A stretch of DNA of 64,000 nt from Balamuthia mandrillaris (GCA_031835245.1 JAVKOQ010000103.1:62001-126000); one strand, 5' to 3'; counted from the first letter of the stretch, positions 10,169 through 22,670 are shown. Notes: generated from the letters alone by a model not told the origin. Program-made: numbers and translations.

Positions 10169-12052
10169 ATGAAGAAGAAAGGAGCGAGCGGCGGCGGCGC
10201 GGAGGTGGCCTGCGACAAGCTCGCTTGGGGAGAACGGCCGGTCCGGTCGCTCGGCATGCTGGCCCCACCGCGCGTGCTGGCCTTCTCTCAAGAAGCAAAC
10301 GACCGGCTGTTTCTCTACCAAGGTTTGATTTTATTTATTTATTTATTTGTTTATTATTTTATTGATTTAAAAAAAAATAAAATAAATGTAAAAGGCGTTT
10401 CTTCTCAGCTTAGAGTGAGTGTGCTCCAAAGAGAAGGAGACGGTGGGAGTAGTGGCGGTGGTGACCTGCGCGCTAGGCTGGTCTACCAGGAGGCTGTGTT
10501 CGAGGGAGCTCCCGTTTGTGGTCTTCGTTTAGGTTTTTCTCTCTTGTCTTTTTTTCTTTTTCTTTTTGGTCTGACTCTCGCTCTCTTCCATCTGCTCTCT
10601 CTTATCTTCATCGTTCTCATTCTCGTTCTCGTTCTCGTTCTCGTTCTCGTTCTCGTTCTCGTTCTCGTTCTCGTTCTCGTTCTCGTTCTCGTTCTCGTTC
10701 TCGTTCTCGTTCTCGTTCTCTTCCTCGCAAAGTGAACAACTCTTTTGTTATTCTTTGGAGCAACAAAAACATTTGCGTTCTTCACCGCGAACCAGTAGTG
10801 GAGGATGACGCAGGAGAAGGAGCAGCTGCTCTGCATTTCAAAGTGCTTCTTCGCATGCAGCTCAAAGATTGGATCTGGGACGTCTTTCCTTTATCTTCTT
10901 CTTTTCATTCTATCCTCAAACCACAACAACTGCAAACAACCAAAGAAGAAAAAAGAGAAAAGGAAGAAGGAGACGAGTCGTATCGCTGTATTCGGTACTT
11001 AGTGGTTGGCTACGCGCATAACGATGTTGAAGTTTGGGATTGGAAAAGTCGCACGCTTCTTCACGCAGCTCGCAGCGAGCCTTGCATTCTCTATAGTCTC
11101 TCTTTTCACGCTAGCTCTTCTTCTTCTTCTTCTTCTTCTTCTTCTTCTTCTTCTTCTGATGCTGCTGCTGCTTCTTCTTCTGTTCCACGTTTACTTGTTG
11201 CTGCTGGAACAGTCTTTAACAAAGTGCTCATTTGGGACGTCTTCTCTCCAGTTGATGATGAGGACAAGGAAAAAGAGAAAGAGGAAGGGAGCAACATAAA
11301 AGATGGTCTCGTGGTTCCTCTTTTCAGTTTGGAAGGACATAAAGGCGTTATATTCGACATTTGTTGGTCAGAGGAAGGAGGAGTAACTTTTCTCTGCACA
11401 GCTTCTGACGATCGCAGCGCTCGTCTTTGGAAACTTCCTCTTCTTTCTTCTTCTTCTTCTCCTTCTTCTTCTTCTTGTTCTTCTTCTTCTTCTTCTTCTT
11501 CTGCGCCATTGGTTTTGAGTCCGTTGCTTTCGTTGTGGGGACATTCTGCACGTGTGTGGCGGACGAAACTTGTTCGTTCTCATATTATTACTGTTTCTGA
11601 GGTGTGTGTTTCCTTCTATCCTTTCTTTTCCTTTACTTCTTTCTTACTTCTTTCCTATCATTTCTTTTCAATCCGACCAAAAAAAAAAAAACCAGGATGC
11701 AACATGTAGAGTTTGGGATCGTCACACAGGAGTTACTTTGGCAACATTGAGGGGACATCAAGGCAAGAACGTGTGGTGCATGGCTGAGCACCGTATCTCT
11801 TCTGAAGACTCGCTTATTGTACGTTTATTTTCCCATTCCTTTTCTTCTCCTGTTCATTCAAAGTAAACACAACAATTCACAACAGGTGACCGGAGGAGGA
11901 GATTGTGTGTTGCGGATGTGGTCATTGAAGTCAGCAATAGAACATCATAGTGGAGGCAGAGCACAGCTGTTCGACATTCCACAACAGCAGCAACAGGTAA
12001 CACACTTTTCATCAACAACTAACTATCGCAGAAGTATACAAGACAAAAGAGA

Positions 12053-12089
<37 letters not shown>

Positions 12090-15000
12090 GGTGATACTGA
12101 TGGCACACGAAAAAAGGATCAACAACAGAAAAAAAAGAGAGACTTTGCCAGAAGAGTTATTCTGCTCGATCGAAAAACTCTCGTCGCTGCCACAGACAAA
12201 GGGTTTGAATTCTCTCTCTTCATATAACACTAACCAACCATATTAAATACTCTTTAAAGTTATATCTATAAAATTCCAGCAATAGAAAGACGCGATGAAG
12301 AAGAGACATGTCAATGCCTGCATTTTAATGGCGGTAATGCAATCTACGAGAGCTTGCTAGCGTCTCCTGATTCGACCATGCTACTGCTTGGCGACGATCA
12401 AGGAGGACTTACTTTGGTTTCCACCACGTCTGCTTTTCCGGTTCGTTCTTTTTCTTACTGTTTCTCTCTTTCTCTATTTTCCTCTTGCTTCTTTCTGATT
12501 TCAACATGAACAAAAGAGCCTATATTGGAAAGGACACGAAGGAAAGATACGCCATCTCTTTTGGCCTCGTCAATCTTTCTTTCATCCCACCAAAAAAGGG
12601 ATATCTTTCTTTACCAGCAGCTTATTTGACAAGAAGCTAAAATGGTGGATATTAGATCCTGACGAAAGTGAAAAGCAGAAAGAAGAGCAGACGACGCATA
12701 CCCCTGCTCTTTATGCTGTTTATTCGATTTCTCAGAAAGCATTCACTTGTGCACTTGACATTCTAATCCTTCCTTCTTTGCAACGCCATGGAATGGAGGC
12801 CGCTATCATTGTGGGAGATTCTGCAGGATCTCTTCATTTGTTTCTTCCACCTTCTTCGTTTTCAGGTACGTTCTTCTTTGCTGCTCTCTTAATGTTATCA
12901 GCTCACAAATACAATTCCACACAATATTCCCATAATACAAAAGAAGAGCAAGAAATCAAACCAACATTTTCTTTGATAGATGCTCACCGCAAAGAACACA
13001 TCAGCGATCTCTGCATTCGTTCTCCTGATGAGATTTACTCAACCTCTTCAAGCCGTCAAGGCTCCATCCTACATCGCTATAGCTTTGTTTTTGCATCTTC
13101 CTCCTCCTCTTCTCCCTCCTCTTCCTCTTGTTCCTCTTTTGTTCCAAAATTGGAACAAAAAGCGGCCATCAAACTTACTTTTTCTTTGGAGACTATTGAA
13201 CGGATTTATATTGAACGGAACGACATCAGCAACAAAAGTAATAACTTATCTTCTTTGGGGGAAGGAGAAGTTTCACCGGATCTCTGTTTATTTGGATTTC
13301 ATGGTTCGTTCATGGTGATGCTTCATGTTGCAACTAGGGCTGAGGTTTGCTTCTTTCTCTTTTCTTTCCACTTTGTCTTTATACCCCGACTTCTTGTTCA
13401 GCTTGTTGCTCTTGTTCTTGTTCTTCTAGATCTTCTCCTTCTTCTCTCCTTCTTCTTTTCCTTCTTCTTCTTTGCTGCCTTGTCCTTGTTCTTTTATGTC
13501 TATTATGAGTTGAACTCTTTAAATCTTATTTGCAATTTGTGCCTTAAGACTCTTCGCATCGATTGTGGCCGCAGCAAACGTGGTTGGGATTACTTCTACG
13601 ACAAGTCTCCTAATGGGGTTTGTCTTTCTCATCTCTCTCTCTCTCTCTCTCTCTCTGTTAACCACCAAAATAAATGAAACAGGCATTTGCGTTAGTATAC
13701 AATGGCCTCAAGGATAAACAACTGCATGTACACTCATCAAGCGAAAGTGAAGATCTCTCCACTGTCTTCCACCAACACGAAAGCGGGCAACCTTTTCATG
13801 CTCGCGCCACAAACGCTTTACTTTTACTGCCTTCTTCTTCTTCTTCTTCTTCCTCATTGTTATTTGTAACAGGCAGCAACGACACAACAGCTGCCGTTTG
13901 GAGGTTTGATGACGACAGTGAGGATGAACAGCGGCAACAATTGACGTTACACCGTCAATTTACGCTGCGACGACATTCGAGTACTGTCCGTGCATTTGCT
14001 GCTGTTTCTGTTTCAACAAACGACTGTTTGCTATTCTCAGGAGGAGGTCAACGCCAACTAAATGTAAGAAAGCTTCCTTCCTTTGCTTCTCTTCCTCCTT
14101 TTTCTGTTTATTTGTTTTTGCTGCTCCTAATTATTTGAGTTATTATAGTGTTGGAAACTGCAACAAACAGAAAGGAGAGAAGAAGAGAAAGAAAAGGAAC
14201 TGGGACTGGACAACGCAGATGAAGAGCATCAACGTTACAAATATGACTGGATATGCAGCTATCGAAGCTCACAACAAGCAAGCGAATGCAGGATTATGGC
14301 TCTCTCCGCCTTTCTTTCTACCCACAAACGAGAAGGTCAGTTAATGCATTGTTCCTTTTGTCATTCTTCTTTCTCAAAGACTTTGCTTTTCAACAAAGAA
14401 CCAGCAGAAAGCAAAGCGCGTTTAGTGTCAGTTTGTGTGGGTTACTCGGATGGAAAAGTGGAGATACTCGTCTTTGATCCTCAACAAAATCGTTTTGATG
14501 ACTCTTTATCTCGTGGTCTAGAGGTTGGCAACAGCCACAGCGCTGTTTTAAGCATGGACTATCTTTCTCTGCCAGAAAGCAGTGGCTGTGTTCGGAAAGC
14601 AGAAGAACGAGGGGCCAATGATGACGGCCTTTTGTTCGTTGGTTTCACGGATGGCAAAGTATGGGCTTGGCGCACCTCTTCTCTTTGTTCTTCTCCACAA
14701 AGAAGGTATTCATCAAGTTTATGTTCTGTTTCTCGTTCTCTCTCTCTCTCTCTCTGTTTTCATTTTTCTGGTGCTAACTCTTCGCGATTAACGAACAGGA
14801 ATGAATTAGTGGCTCCAACATACAAGTTTGCAGCGCTTCACCAATCTGGTGTAAATGTTCTCTCGGCTGCGATACTACCAACAACGCCACCAGCAACTTC
14901 ACAGGCAGGAGAAGATTCATCAGTTTGGTTGTTGTTAGCTTCTGGAGGAGACGACCAACAGCTTCACGTGTGTGCTTTTCCTGTTCCTATCGCAATTATG

Positions 15001-15394
15001 GATGAAGATGCAACTGAGAAGAAGAAAGAGACGGGGGGAGAAGAAAGTCCGTCTTGTTTGTTGGCGGATAAGGTGTCCGTGGCGCATGCGGCTGCTATTC
15101 GGGGGTTGAAGACCGATGGCAGCCAGGTTCTTACCACCGGACCTGATCAGCGGTACTCTCTCTCTCTAGTCTCTTCTCTCTCTTCTCCCTAATGACATAA
15201 AATAACACAGGTTGAACTTGTGGCGAGTAAAGAATGACCGAACAAGCAAAACGCTCAAAGTGGAGATGGAAGGTTCTTGCTTTGTGGACGTGGCTGATGC
15301 TTCCTGCCTTGATGCTGTCTTCCACAACGATAGAATAACAGCGGCAGTTGCTGGTTCTGGTTTGCAGGTGTTGCAATGGACTACAAAGAAATAA
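10169..15394 (+). CDS. WD40-repeat protein, WDR6/Trm734-like (tRNA 2'-O-methylation cofactor)
   Basis: Fourteen exons (10169-10322, 10395-10532, 10733-11601, 11696-11818, 11886-11996, 12129-12202, 12290-12440, 12517-12865, 12980-13344, 13549-13617, 13683-14063, 14149-14705, 14799-15152, 15211-15394) encode 1,292 residues. The family is recognised by SLEGHKGVIFDICW, TASDDRSARLW, LWGHSARVWRTKL, DATCRVWD, LRGHQGKNVWC and TGGGDCVLRMW, the order seen in WDR6/Trm734. That protein partners FTSJ1/Trm7 to methylate position 34 of the tRNA anticodon loop. Later blades are weak but GG(D/G)DxxLxV and LNLWRVK remain; the protein ends TTKK. Serine runs inside exon 3 (near 11116-11157 and 11447-11502) are coding TTC/TCT repeats inserted into propeller loops. 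Its stop is 118 bases from the convergent isocitrate dehydrogenase gene. Confidence 0.88.
10614..10722. repeat. (CTCGTT)n hexanucleotide minisatellite in intron
   Basis: About 17 near-perfect copies of CTCGTT fill the second intron of the WDR6-like gene, ending just before the acceptor at 10732. Confidence 0.95.
12050..12089. repeat. (GA)n microsatellite in WDR6 intron
   Basis: GA run on the sense strand, one of the few intron repeats in this window with purine orientation. Confidence 0.9.
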
Positions 15395-15512
15395 ATGCAG
15401 AAGATGTAACGTGGAGAAGAAAGCGGACGTGAGCGTAGCTTGAGCAGCGAAAAGAGCGGAGGAGGATAGCGGATAGAAAATAGATGAAAGAAAAAGAAAA
15501 AGAACTTCATAT

Positions 15513-16245
15513 TTATTCGAGACTGTTGATGATGGCTTTGGTCACTTCTTTCGTGGAAGCCAGTCCTCCAATGTCTTTCGTCAAAGTCTGAAAAAGAAAG
15601 CGTTCCGTTCGTTAATAAGAAAAGAGCAAGCGAGACGAATAAAGAAGATATCTTAACGAGGAAAATAAACTTACGTGTCCTCTGGCAAGGACGGTGTGAA
15701 TGGCTTTCTCGATGCGAGCAGCGTGCTGGTCGAATTGGAGGTGGTTCAGCATCATCACTGCGCTCAGCAGGGAGGCAATCGGGTTCGCCATTCCAGATCC
15801 CTCTATGTCCTTCGCCACGTGTCTCGCTCCCTTTATTTTTTTAAAGGAAAGAAGAACATGCACAAATAAGTGAACGAAGGCATGAATGAAAGGAAGATGA
15901 AACAACAAAAGGAACAAACAAAACCAAAACCAAAAACAAAAGGACGTACAGGCTCAAAGAGGGCTTCGCCACGGAGACCCAAGTTAATACCAGGGACGAC
16001 GCCAGGGCCGCCGATGAGAGCGGAGGCCACGTTGATGACTACGTTGCCGTAGAGATTGGGACACACCATTATGTCAAACTGTTGGGGCCTCATGATGAGC
16101 TGCATGCATGTGTTGTCGATGATCATTTCCTTGTACTCGATGTTGGGATAGCTTTTGGCGATTTCTCTACAGCTCTCCAAAAAGAGACCGTCCGACATTT
16201 TTCTAAACAGTTTTGTTTCATCAAAAAAGTTAACACAAAAAGAAG

Positions 16246-16280
<35 letters not shown>

Positions 16281-17565
16281 GGACTGAATGTTAGCCTTGT
16301 GAATGGCGCACACGCTTTTACGGTTGTTTTGGACGGCATACTCGAAGGCGGTTTTGGCGATACGAAGAGAAACTGGCTTTGTGGTCACCTTCAAACTCTG
16401 CACAACATCTCTTGTTACCTGTTGTTTGTATTCAAACGGAATAGTGAGTTATAAAAGGAGAGGAAAGAAAGAAAAACAAACAAACCTCTTGTTCCAAGCC
16501 GCTGTACTCTCCTTCTGTGTTCTCACGAACGACCACAATGTCGACGTCCTTGTGTCTGGTCTTAATGCCAGGCAAGTTCTTGATTGGAACGATGTTTGCA
16601 TACAAGTCTTGTTTTGAGCATTGTTAGAAAACAGAGACAAATAGAGTCGAACGAACGTTGGGAGCAAAAGGCGAGGAAGGAAGAAGGAAGAAGGAAGAAA
16701 ATAGCGTACTGAGAGATTTGCGGAGAATCATGTTCCTGTTTTCGTCGTCGTGTTCGAAGGAGGTGAGCAACGGACCCTTCAAACAGACTCCGTTCCTTGC
16801 GATGGAAGACACGATATCATGTGTGATCCTGGAAAAGTCGTGAATGACCTCAAAGCTGATTGGTGCATCCGCAGCTGTGTTCCAAAGGCATTTGTGAGTC
16901 GAGTGACAACACCACAAAACGGGAGAAGGGATAAAATATACAAGAGAAAGAAGCAGAAAAGTAGAGAAGAGAGAAGAGAGAAGAGAGAAGAGAGAAGAGA
17001 GAAGAGAGAAGAGAGAAGAGAGAAGAGAGAAGAGAGAAGAGGAAGCGAGAAGCAGAGAGCAAGGAAGAGAGAAACAACGAAAAGAAAGAGAGGATGAGAG
17101 AGCGTGCAACGAGAAAATAAAACCTTGCAAAACACCCATGACAGATTCGGCAGTTTCAGGGCCGATACCATCTCCGGGAATCAGTGTCACCAATTTCGAG
17201 GAATTGTCGGCAACCTGCAAACAAACCATTTTTTTTAAAGAGAACGCAACAGAAAGCCACACACAAAAAATCATCGTTATGTTGAGGTACAGAACTGAAG
17301 TTTTCAAAAAAAATGAGATGATGATAATAACCTTCACTGCCGAAGCAGCACTTCGCGAAAAGGGTTGGCGTTGCTGACCACCAAAAGGATGGAACGCCTT
17401 TTGGTAGAAATAAAAAGAAGGCATGTGAGAGAGAGAGAGAGAGAGTGAGGGGAAAAAAAACAAAAAAAAAGAGCGTACCGCAGTGGCTCCGAGTTTTCCG
17501 GTCGCCGGAACAAGCGAGGGCATCGCGCGAGGGGATCTGGCAGCGGTGAGCAGTGTGTGTCTCAT
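15513..17565 (-). CDS. Isocitrate dehydrogenase [NAD], mitochondrial, beta/gamma-like subunit
   Basis: Nine exons (17565-17479, 17397-17332, 17214-17124, 16874-16710, 16607-16486, 16418-16285, 16202-15950, 15830-15675, 15587-15513) encode 382 residues, a normal subunit length. The first 50 residues ([15 protein letters not shown]..., Arg/Ser/Ala-rich, no acids early) look like a mitochondrial presequence. Diagnostic motifs are [10 protein letters not shown], the [12 protein letters not shown] block, [23 protein letters not shown], the [19 protein letters not shown] loop and [18 protein letters not shown]. The enzyme makes 2-oxoglutarate and NADH in the TCA cycle as a hetero-oligomer. The TRHKDVD segment resembles the beta/gamma (regulatory) chains more than alpha, so this is probably not the sole catalytic subunit; that distinction is moderate confidence. 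Confidence 0.9.
16250..16276. repeat. (GA)n microsatellite in IDH intron
   Basis: CT on the sense strand of the minus-strand isocitrate dehydrogenase gene. Confidence 0.85.
16962..17041. repeat. Tandem GAGAGAA heptamer array in IDH intron
   Basis: About ten copies of a 7-base GAGAGAA unit, giving TTCTCTC on the sense strand, in the intron between exons 3 and 4. Confidence 0.9.
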
Positions 17566-17794
17566 GGTTCGGTTGTTTTTTTTTTTTTTTTCGAAAGTGG
17601 GCAGGCGGGTTCAACAACAACAAAAAGGGGGTTTTGGAAGTACACCGGTGGTGAGGCTTCTTCTTTCGGCGCGAAATCAATCCTCCACACACACGCACAC
17701 ACGCAGCGTTTTTATTTTATTTCTTTCTTTTCTTTCTCTTTTTTATTTTCTTTAATAAGATATAATGTCGACATCTGATGTCATTGATTTCTTT

Positions 17795-19694
17795 TTATGG
17801 TATGATAAGGCATAAGTAGATGAGGATGAAAAGGATAACTCGGAAATAGGTGCCGCAGGCCTTCTTTATCTCTTTCATTTGACTAGCAAATTGAAGAAGC
17901 CGAACCAAAGAAGCTCCAAATAAGAGAGTTCCCACCAAAAGTATTATGCCTACCGGAAGACCCCAAAACACCAGAAAGTACACGTCCGCTGAATCCAACG
18001 AACAGCTACATATATGTAGTTAACGTTGTTATTTTTGTGCAACAACAGATAAACAAGGAGAAATAAGACGTACAAGGTTCCGCCAGGAGAAAAAGAGATT
18101 TTCCCGGCAGCGGCTGGAATGATCATAAGGAAAGAGGGCACTGCCCACCCACACACATGCAAAATAATTTGAAGGCCATTGTTCCATGCCTTCGTGTTTG
18201 GTAGTTTTTTGCCAAAGAACACCTGCATCAAACATTAATACGTTATATCCATGTCGATCAGGAAACCACAAGAAAAAAGGCGGTACGTACGGAGAGGAAC
18301 ATGTTGAAAGCAACGATGCCCCACCACATGGTGCTGGACAAGAATCCCATCTGCACCAACCATCCTTGGAATGTGCATAACCCCGATACGACGGAAAGGT
18401 CTTCGATATGGAAGTCCACCACAAATGTTGCATCAGCTATTCTGGTTTCGGGCATGAGATACTCTGTGTCGAAGCCACACCAGGTATTGTCGTAGCCGAA
18501 GAAGGTGGGGAGGATCATGCCCACAGACTCGGCGTGAGCAGCCACCGCCGCCATCAGGATCAGGTTCGATGGGAACTTGCGCAGTTTGTTATGCAAAACA
18601 TAAGTTAGAACCACTATCAAGCTTCCTGTCTAAATTCATTGTTTGACAAAAGCTAATGTTGTAAGCAAAAGAGAGAGGGGCGTTCAAGAAGAAATTAGAT
18701 AAATACCCAAGAGAGCCAAGCTAACACTAGCTGCAACACTTTGATAGTGTTGTATTGTTCATCAGTATAAGATGGCAAAGGACACGTAAAGCCGCATTCG
18801 TTGCGTTTGACAGTGCTAAGAGGGTCTTCGCATACCACAAACGAAGTTCCATTGGAGAGTAAGCTGTTGCATTGCATTGGGTAGGTTTGCGTTTCGTTCG
18901 TGGGCGCTGTAGTGTCGAATGGAGAGGCCGTGTACGCAAACGATTGGAAAAAATCTTGTCCATCAGTGTCCAATTCTTGGCACGTCATTGGTGCTGTGTA
19001 ACCTGGCGGTAAATATAGTCCAACGCCTAAGGGAAGTTCTTGCTCTGCAACATATTCTGCACACATGGTTTCTGGCGTGTAGTTGGTTGGTAGGTGTGTT
19101 TGTTGTTTTGAAAACGCGTAACAAGGGACTTGAATATACAACACAAAATAAAGAAACACAGAGAAAAATGCAAACCATAATCTTGGCAGGAAGTCTTACA
19201 GGGCTGCGTGGGTAACGGCACGAAATTTGAAGTGACGGGGTCTACAAGGCAGGGTCTCAAGTACGTTGCGCAGTTCAGTTGAGCCCAGAACTGGTTACAC
19301 TGTGATGCAATGCTTCCGTCGTCGCCCAACGAACCCACATAATTTATGGCGCTGCTGACCCTACTCTCCAAATAAGCTAGAGTTTGGTTTACCGGTACAT
19401 AAACCGTTACGTCTTCCTCTGTTTAAAAAACAAAGGCGTGAGAGAAGAGTACAGCATAGGGGAATGAAGAGAGAGATCAAGAATGAGAGAGAGAGCGAGA
19501 GAGAGCGAGAAAGGCAGAAGAGGGAAAAAGAACGAAGAGACAGAAAGCGGGCAGAAGGGTGGTAATACAAGACCTTGCCATGCCAAAAATTGTTTACAAT
19601 AAGCAGGTTGCCCGCTCCACGGCTCGCACGTCTGAGACTTTACGGCCAGAGCAAACAACACCACAACCAAAAAAGTGCCGACAAAGCGAGGCAT
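17795..19694 (-). CDS. Frizzled/Smoothened-like receptor A, C-terminally truncated copy
   Basis: Six exons (19694-19574, 19418-19176, 19071-18707, 18629-18291, 18222-18074, 18005-17795) encode 475 residues. The order is a signal peptide (FVGTFLVVVLFALAV), a cysteine-rich extracellular domain (CEPWSGQPAYC; CNQFWAQLNC; CGFTCPLPSY), then Frizzled/Smoothened-type membrane segments starting at KVLQLVLAWLSW. It closely matches the two following genes until ILFILIYL, then reads CLIIP and stops. About 125 residues carrying the last membrane part and the cytosolic tail of its paralogues are missing. No downstream exon fits before the isocitrate dehydrogenase start 229 bases away. Exon 2 corresponds to two exons in the paralogues. 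The gene is open throughout, so it may be a functional short receptor, a decoy or a young pseudogene. Confidence 0.8.
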
Positions 19695-20335
19695 TTGTGG
19701 TGTTGTGAAGGCGAGTGTTGTGGAAAAAATGAACGGCAAAACAAAAAAATAAACTCAAAAAAATACAATGCTGGCCAAAATTCGCTTCATTAAAGCGAAC
19801 GTTACACCAGCATGGAGATACTTTCCTTCCTCAAACATACCTTAAAAGCTCTTCTTTCATCTAATGGAACCCACTTTTGGAAGGATAAAGCATTTGACTT
19901 TCGTGCACTGTTCGCCTTTGATCACTCTCGTGCAAAAGAACGTGTGCCTTCCCCGCAACGTCTTCGGGCGATAAACAACTGGAATCGGTTAGGGAAAACC
20001 GTTCTGTCTGTGCATTTTTGCTTAAAATGTTGACTTTGAAGTTTGTAAAATTGGCGAGAGAAGAGGAGAGGAGAGGAGCGAACTTAGTGCCTGACTTTGT
20101 ATCTGTCTTCTTCGTCGACATCCGTGTTCAGATAGTTTCAAAATACGAAGACACAGTGACTGAATGTGTTCGCCTTTTGTTAGGTTTAAAAAACGAGAAT
20201 AATGTTAAACTACATGAATAAGAGTTGCATAGCCCGGCTCGGAAGAAAGCTTGACTCTGCAATGACTTAAAATGTTAATTGGTTGCTCCAAATTAACTAC
20301 AGTCAAGACACCCATACCAAATTGCCGACATCTTA
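19695..20335. other. Spacer between receptor genes A and B
   Basis: No coding region is supported. The 641 bases should hold the receptor A promoter and the receptor B 3' end. Short open frames here have no recognisable product. Confidence 0.5.
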
Positions 20336-20949
20336 TCAAGGAACAACTTCATCCTCACCGTCCACGCTCATTGTCATCATTTCGTTTGCGGTGCTCTTGT
20401 TTGTTTTCTTGGTGCCAGGTGATTTGCCGGTTGTCTTCTCACTTGTGAAGATGCTGCTGAACTTGCCTTGTCGGGCATGGTTGAAGAAGCGCCACCAGAA
20501 GCGACCCATGGAGGGACTGATGCAAAAGTTGAAGAACAGCATCAAGCCCAAGGAGGAATAGCCGATGCTCCTCAACACCGCCAATCCGTAGTTGTGCACC
20601 TCTTCGGACAACGTACAGTTGTCGAATCTTGCTAACTCACAGAAATAGTATTCAGAGTAGCCGTCTTCGATGGTGTCTTTGGCGGTGACCACTCGCAGAG
20701 AATAGGAGAAGATGAAGGCAATGAGAACCAAGTAGATGAGGATGAAGAGGATGACCCGGAAGTATGTCCCGCAGGCCTTCTTCAATTCTTTCAGTTGACG
20801 GGCATATGTTATGAGACGCGATAATGAAGCAACAAAGAGAACAGTTCCAACCAAAAGGATGATGCCCACTGGAAGTCCCCAAAACACCAGAAAGTATACA
20901 TCTGTAGAGTCCAGCGAACAACTGCGAGTACGCTTAGATCATATGTACT

Positions 20950-20992
<43 letters not shown>

Positions 20993-22152
20993 ACAAGGAA
21001 GCCCCAGGCGAAAATGCAATTTCATCAGCAGCGGCAGGCACCATCATCAGAAAAGCAGGAACAGCCCATCCGCACACATGAAACACCACTTGAAGTCCAA
21101 TGTTCCATTGCTGAGTTTTTGGTAATTTGTTTCCAAAGAATACCTTTTGTAACGTATAAGAAAAACACCCTAAAATAATGTAAAGGAGAAAGGAGGTCAT
21201 ACAGAAAGGAACATGTTGAGAGCAACGATGCCCCACCACATGGTGCTCGACAAGAATCCCATCTGCACCAACCATCCTTGAAATGTGCACAGTCCCGAAT
21301 GCACCGCCATTTCCTTCATCTTAAACTCAACTCCGATCGTTAAGTCTCTCACATAACCTTCGGGCATGAGGTAGACGGTGTTGAAGCCGCACCAGGTGTT
21401 GTCGTAGCCAAAGAATGTGGGAAGGATCATGCCCACCGACTCCAGATGAGCAGCCACCGCTGCCATCAAGATCAGGTTCGAGGGGAACCGCCTTAGTTTT
21501 GGATGTATGACATAGGATAGAGCCAATATCAAGCTTCCAGCCTATTTTGAAGGCAGAGTAAGACAAAAACAGCAACGGAAAGATAACACGAAAGAGCGCG
21601 CACAATAGATGCTAGTTCTAAAAAAACTACAAACCCATGAAAGCCAGCCCAGTACCAGTTGCATGACCTTAATATTGTTATACTGTTCGCCAGAGTAAGC
21701 CGGTAAAGGGCATGTAAAGCCGCATGCGTTGCTGTTTGGAATGTTATGGAGAGGGTCTTCGCAAATGAGCAGGGCCGACCCATTGGAGCTCATGCTGTTG
21801 CATTCGATTGTGAGGCGATCATTCTCGGTTTGGTTGGCAGGGAGAGGAATGCTATAGTTCTGGGATTGGTAAAAGGCCTCGCCATTCGTGTCGGTTTCAG
21901 TACAGGAGAGAGGAAAGTCAAAACCGGGAGGGAAGTACAAGCCAGCACCAATCGGATAGCCTGTTCTCTGTTGGTATTCAAGACACAGGTGAACTGACAC
22001 ATGCATGAGAATTAATAGATGAATGTGAATGCAAACTAAAGTTACTCACTGTAGTCTTCACATGAGGATTTGCAAGGTTGAATAGGCGTAACAACGTATG
22101 AGTCATTGCTGCCACCTTTTTCCAAGATAATGAATAAAATGAATAAGGAAGT

Positions 22153-22203
<51 letters not shown>

Positions 22204-22436
22204 AGAGAATACTTTGGTTAAATCGAGGACATGGTCTTAGGAAAGTGGCACAAGCCAACCGTCCCCAATACTGCCGACACGTGGAGCCAAGGGAACGGTC
22301 GTCGCCGAGAGAACCAATATAATTAACCGCCTGCTTCACGGCTTCTTGCAACGCAACAAGGTTATTCCCTTCTGGAACATAAATCACTACTTCCCCTGTT
22401 TATCCAAGCAACGTTAGTGCGCACACCAAACCAAGA

Positions 22437-22478
<42 letters not shown>

Positions 22479-22670
22479 AGAGAGGGAGAGAAAGAGCGAA
22501 AGAAATAAAGCAAATGTACCGCTCCAAAAGTCAAACTGAGCACAGAATTCGGGTTCACTGTTCCATTCTTCGCAGTGTTGTCCCAAGGTAGTGGAAAGGA
22601 GTGAGGCAAGGAGAATGAGCACTGTCGCCACCCACCGCCCCAATCTTTTTACGTTTGTGCTGGCCTCCAT
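20336..22670 (-). CDS. Frizzled/Smoothened-like seven-transmembrane receptor B
   Basis: Seven exons (22670-22520, 22395-22213, 22115-22050, 21993-21635, 21541-21203, 21143-20995, 20921-20336) encode 610 residues. A signal peptide (VATVLILLASLLSTTLG) leads into a cysteine-rich Frizzled-type ectodomain (CEEWNSEPEFCAQF, CRQYWGRLACATFLRPC, CGFTCPLPAYSGEQY), followed by seven membrane segments beginning at KVMQLVLGWLSW and ending at GLMLFFNFCISPSMGRFWW. This is the architecture of Dictyostelium fsl-type receptors. No KTxxxW dishevelled-binding motif follows TM7. The tail ends in MTMSVDGEDEVVP, shared in pattern with receptor C. The ligand cannot be inferred. Introns carry GA runs at about 20951-20989, 22161-22195 and 22441-22475. 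Confidence 0.9.
22161..22475. repeat. Two GA microsatellites in receptor B introns
   Basis: GA runs at about 22161-22195 and 22441-22475 (CT on the sense strand); a third lies at about 20951-20989. Confidence 0.9.

Noticed and set aside
10483-10836. Arg-Thr repeat open frame on the minus strand
   Set aside because: It is a translation of the CTCGTT hexamer array inside an intron.
13354-13548. Leucine/phenylalanine-rich membrane-like segment in WDR6
   Set aside because: It is the pyrimidine-rich intron between exons 9 and 10 read in frame, not a transmembrane region.
15833-15949. Extra hydrophobic tail in the isocitrate dehydrogenase frame
   Set aside because: Read-through of a GTACGT donor into an intron; the next exon ([13 protein letters not shown]) restores the family sequence.
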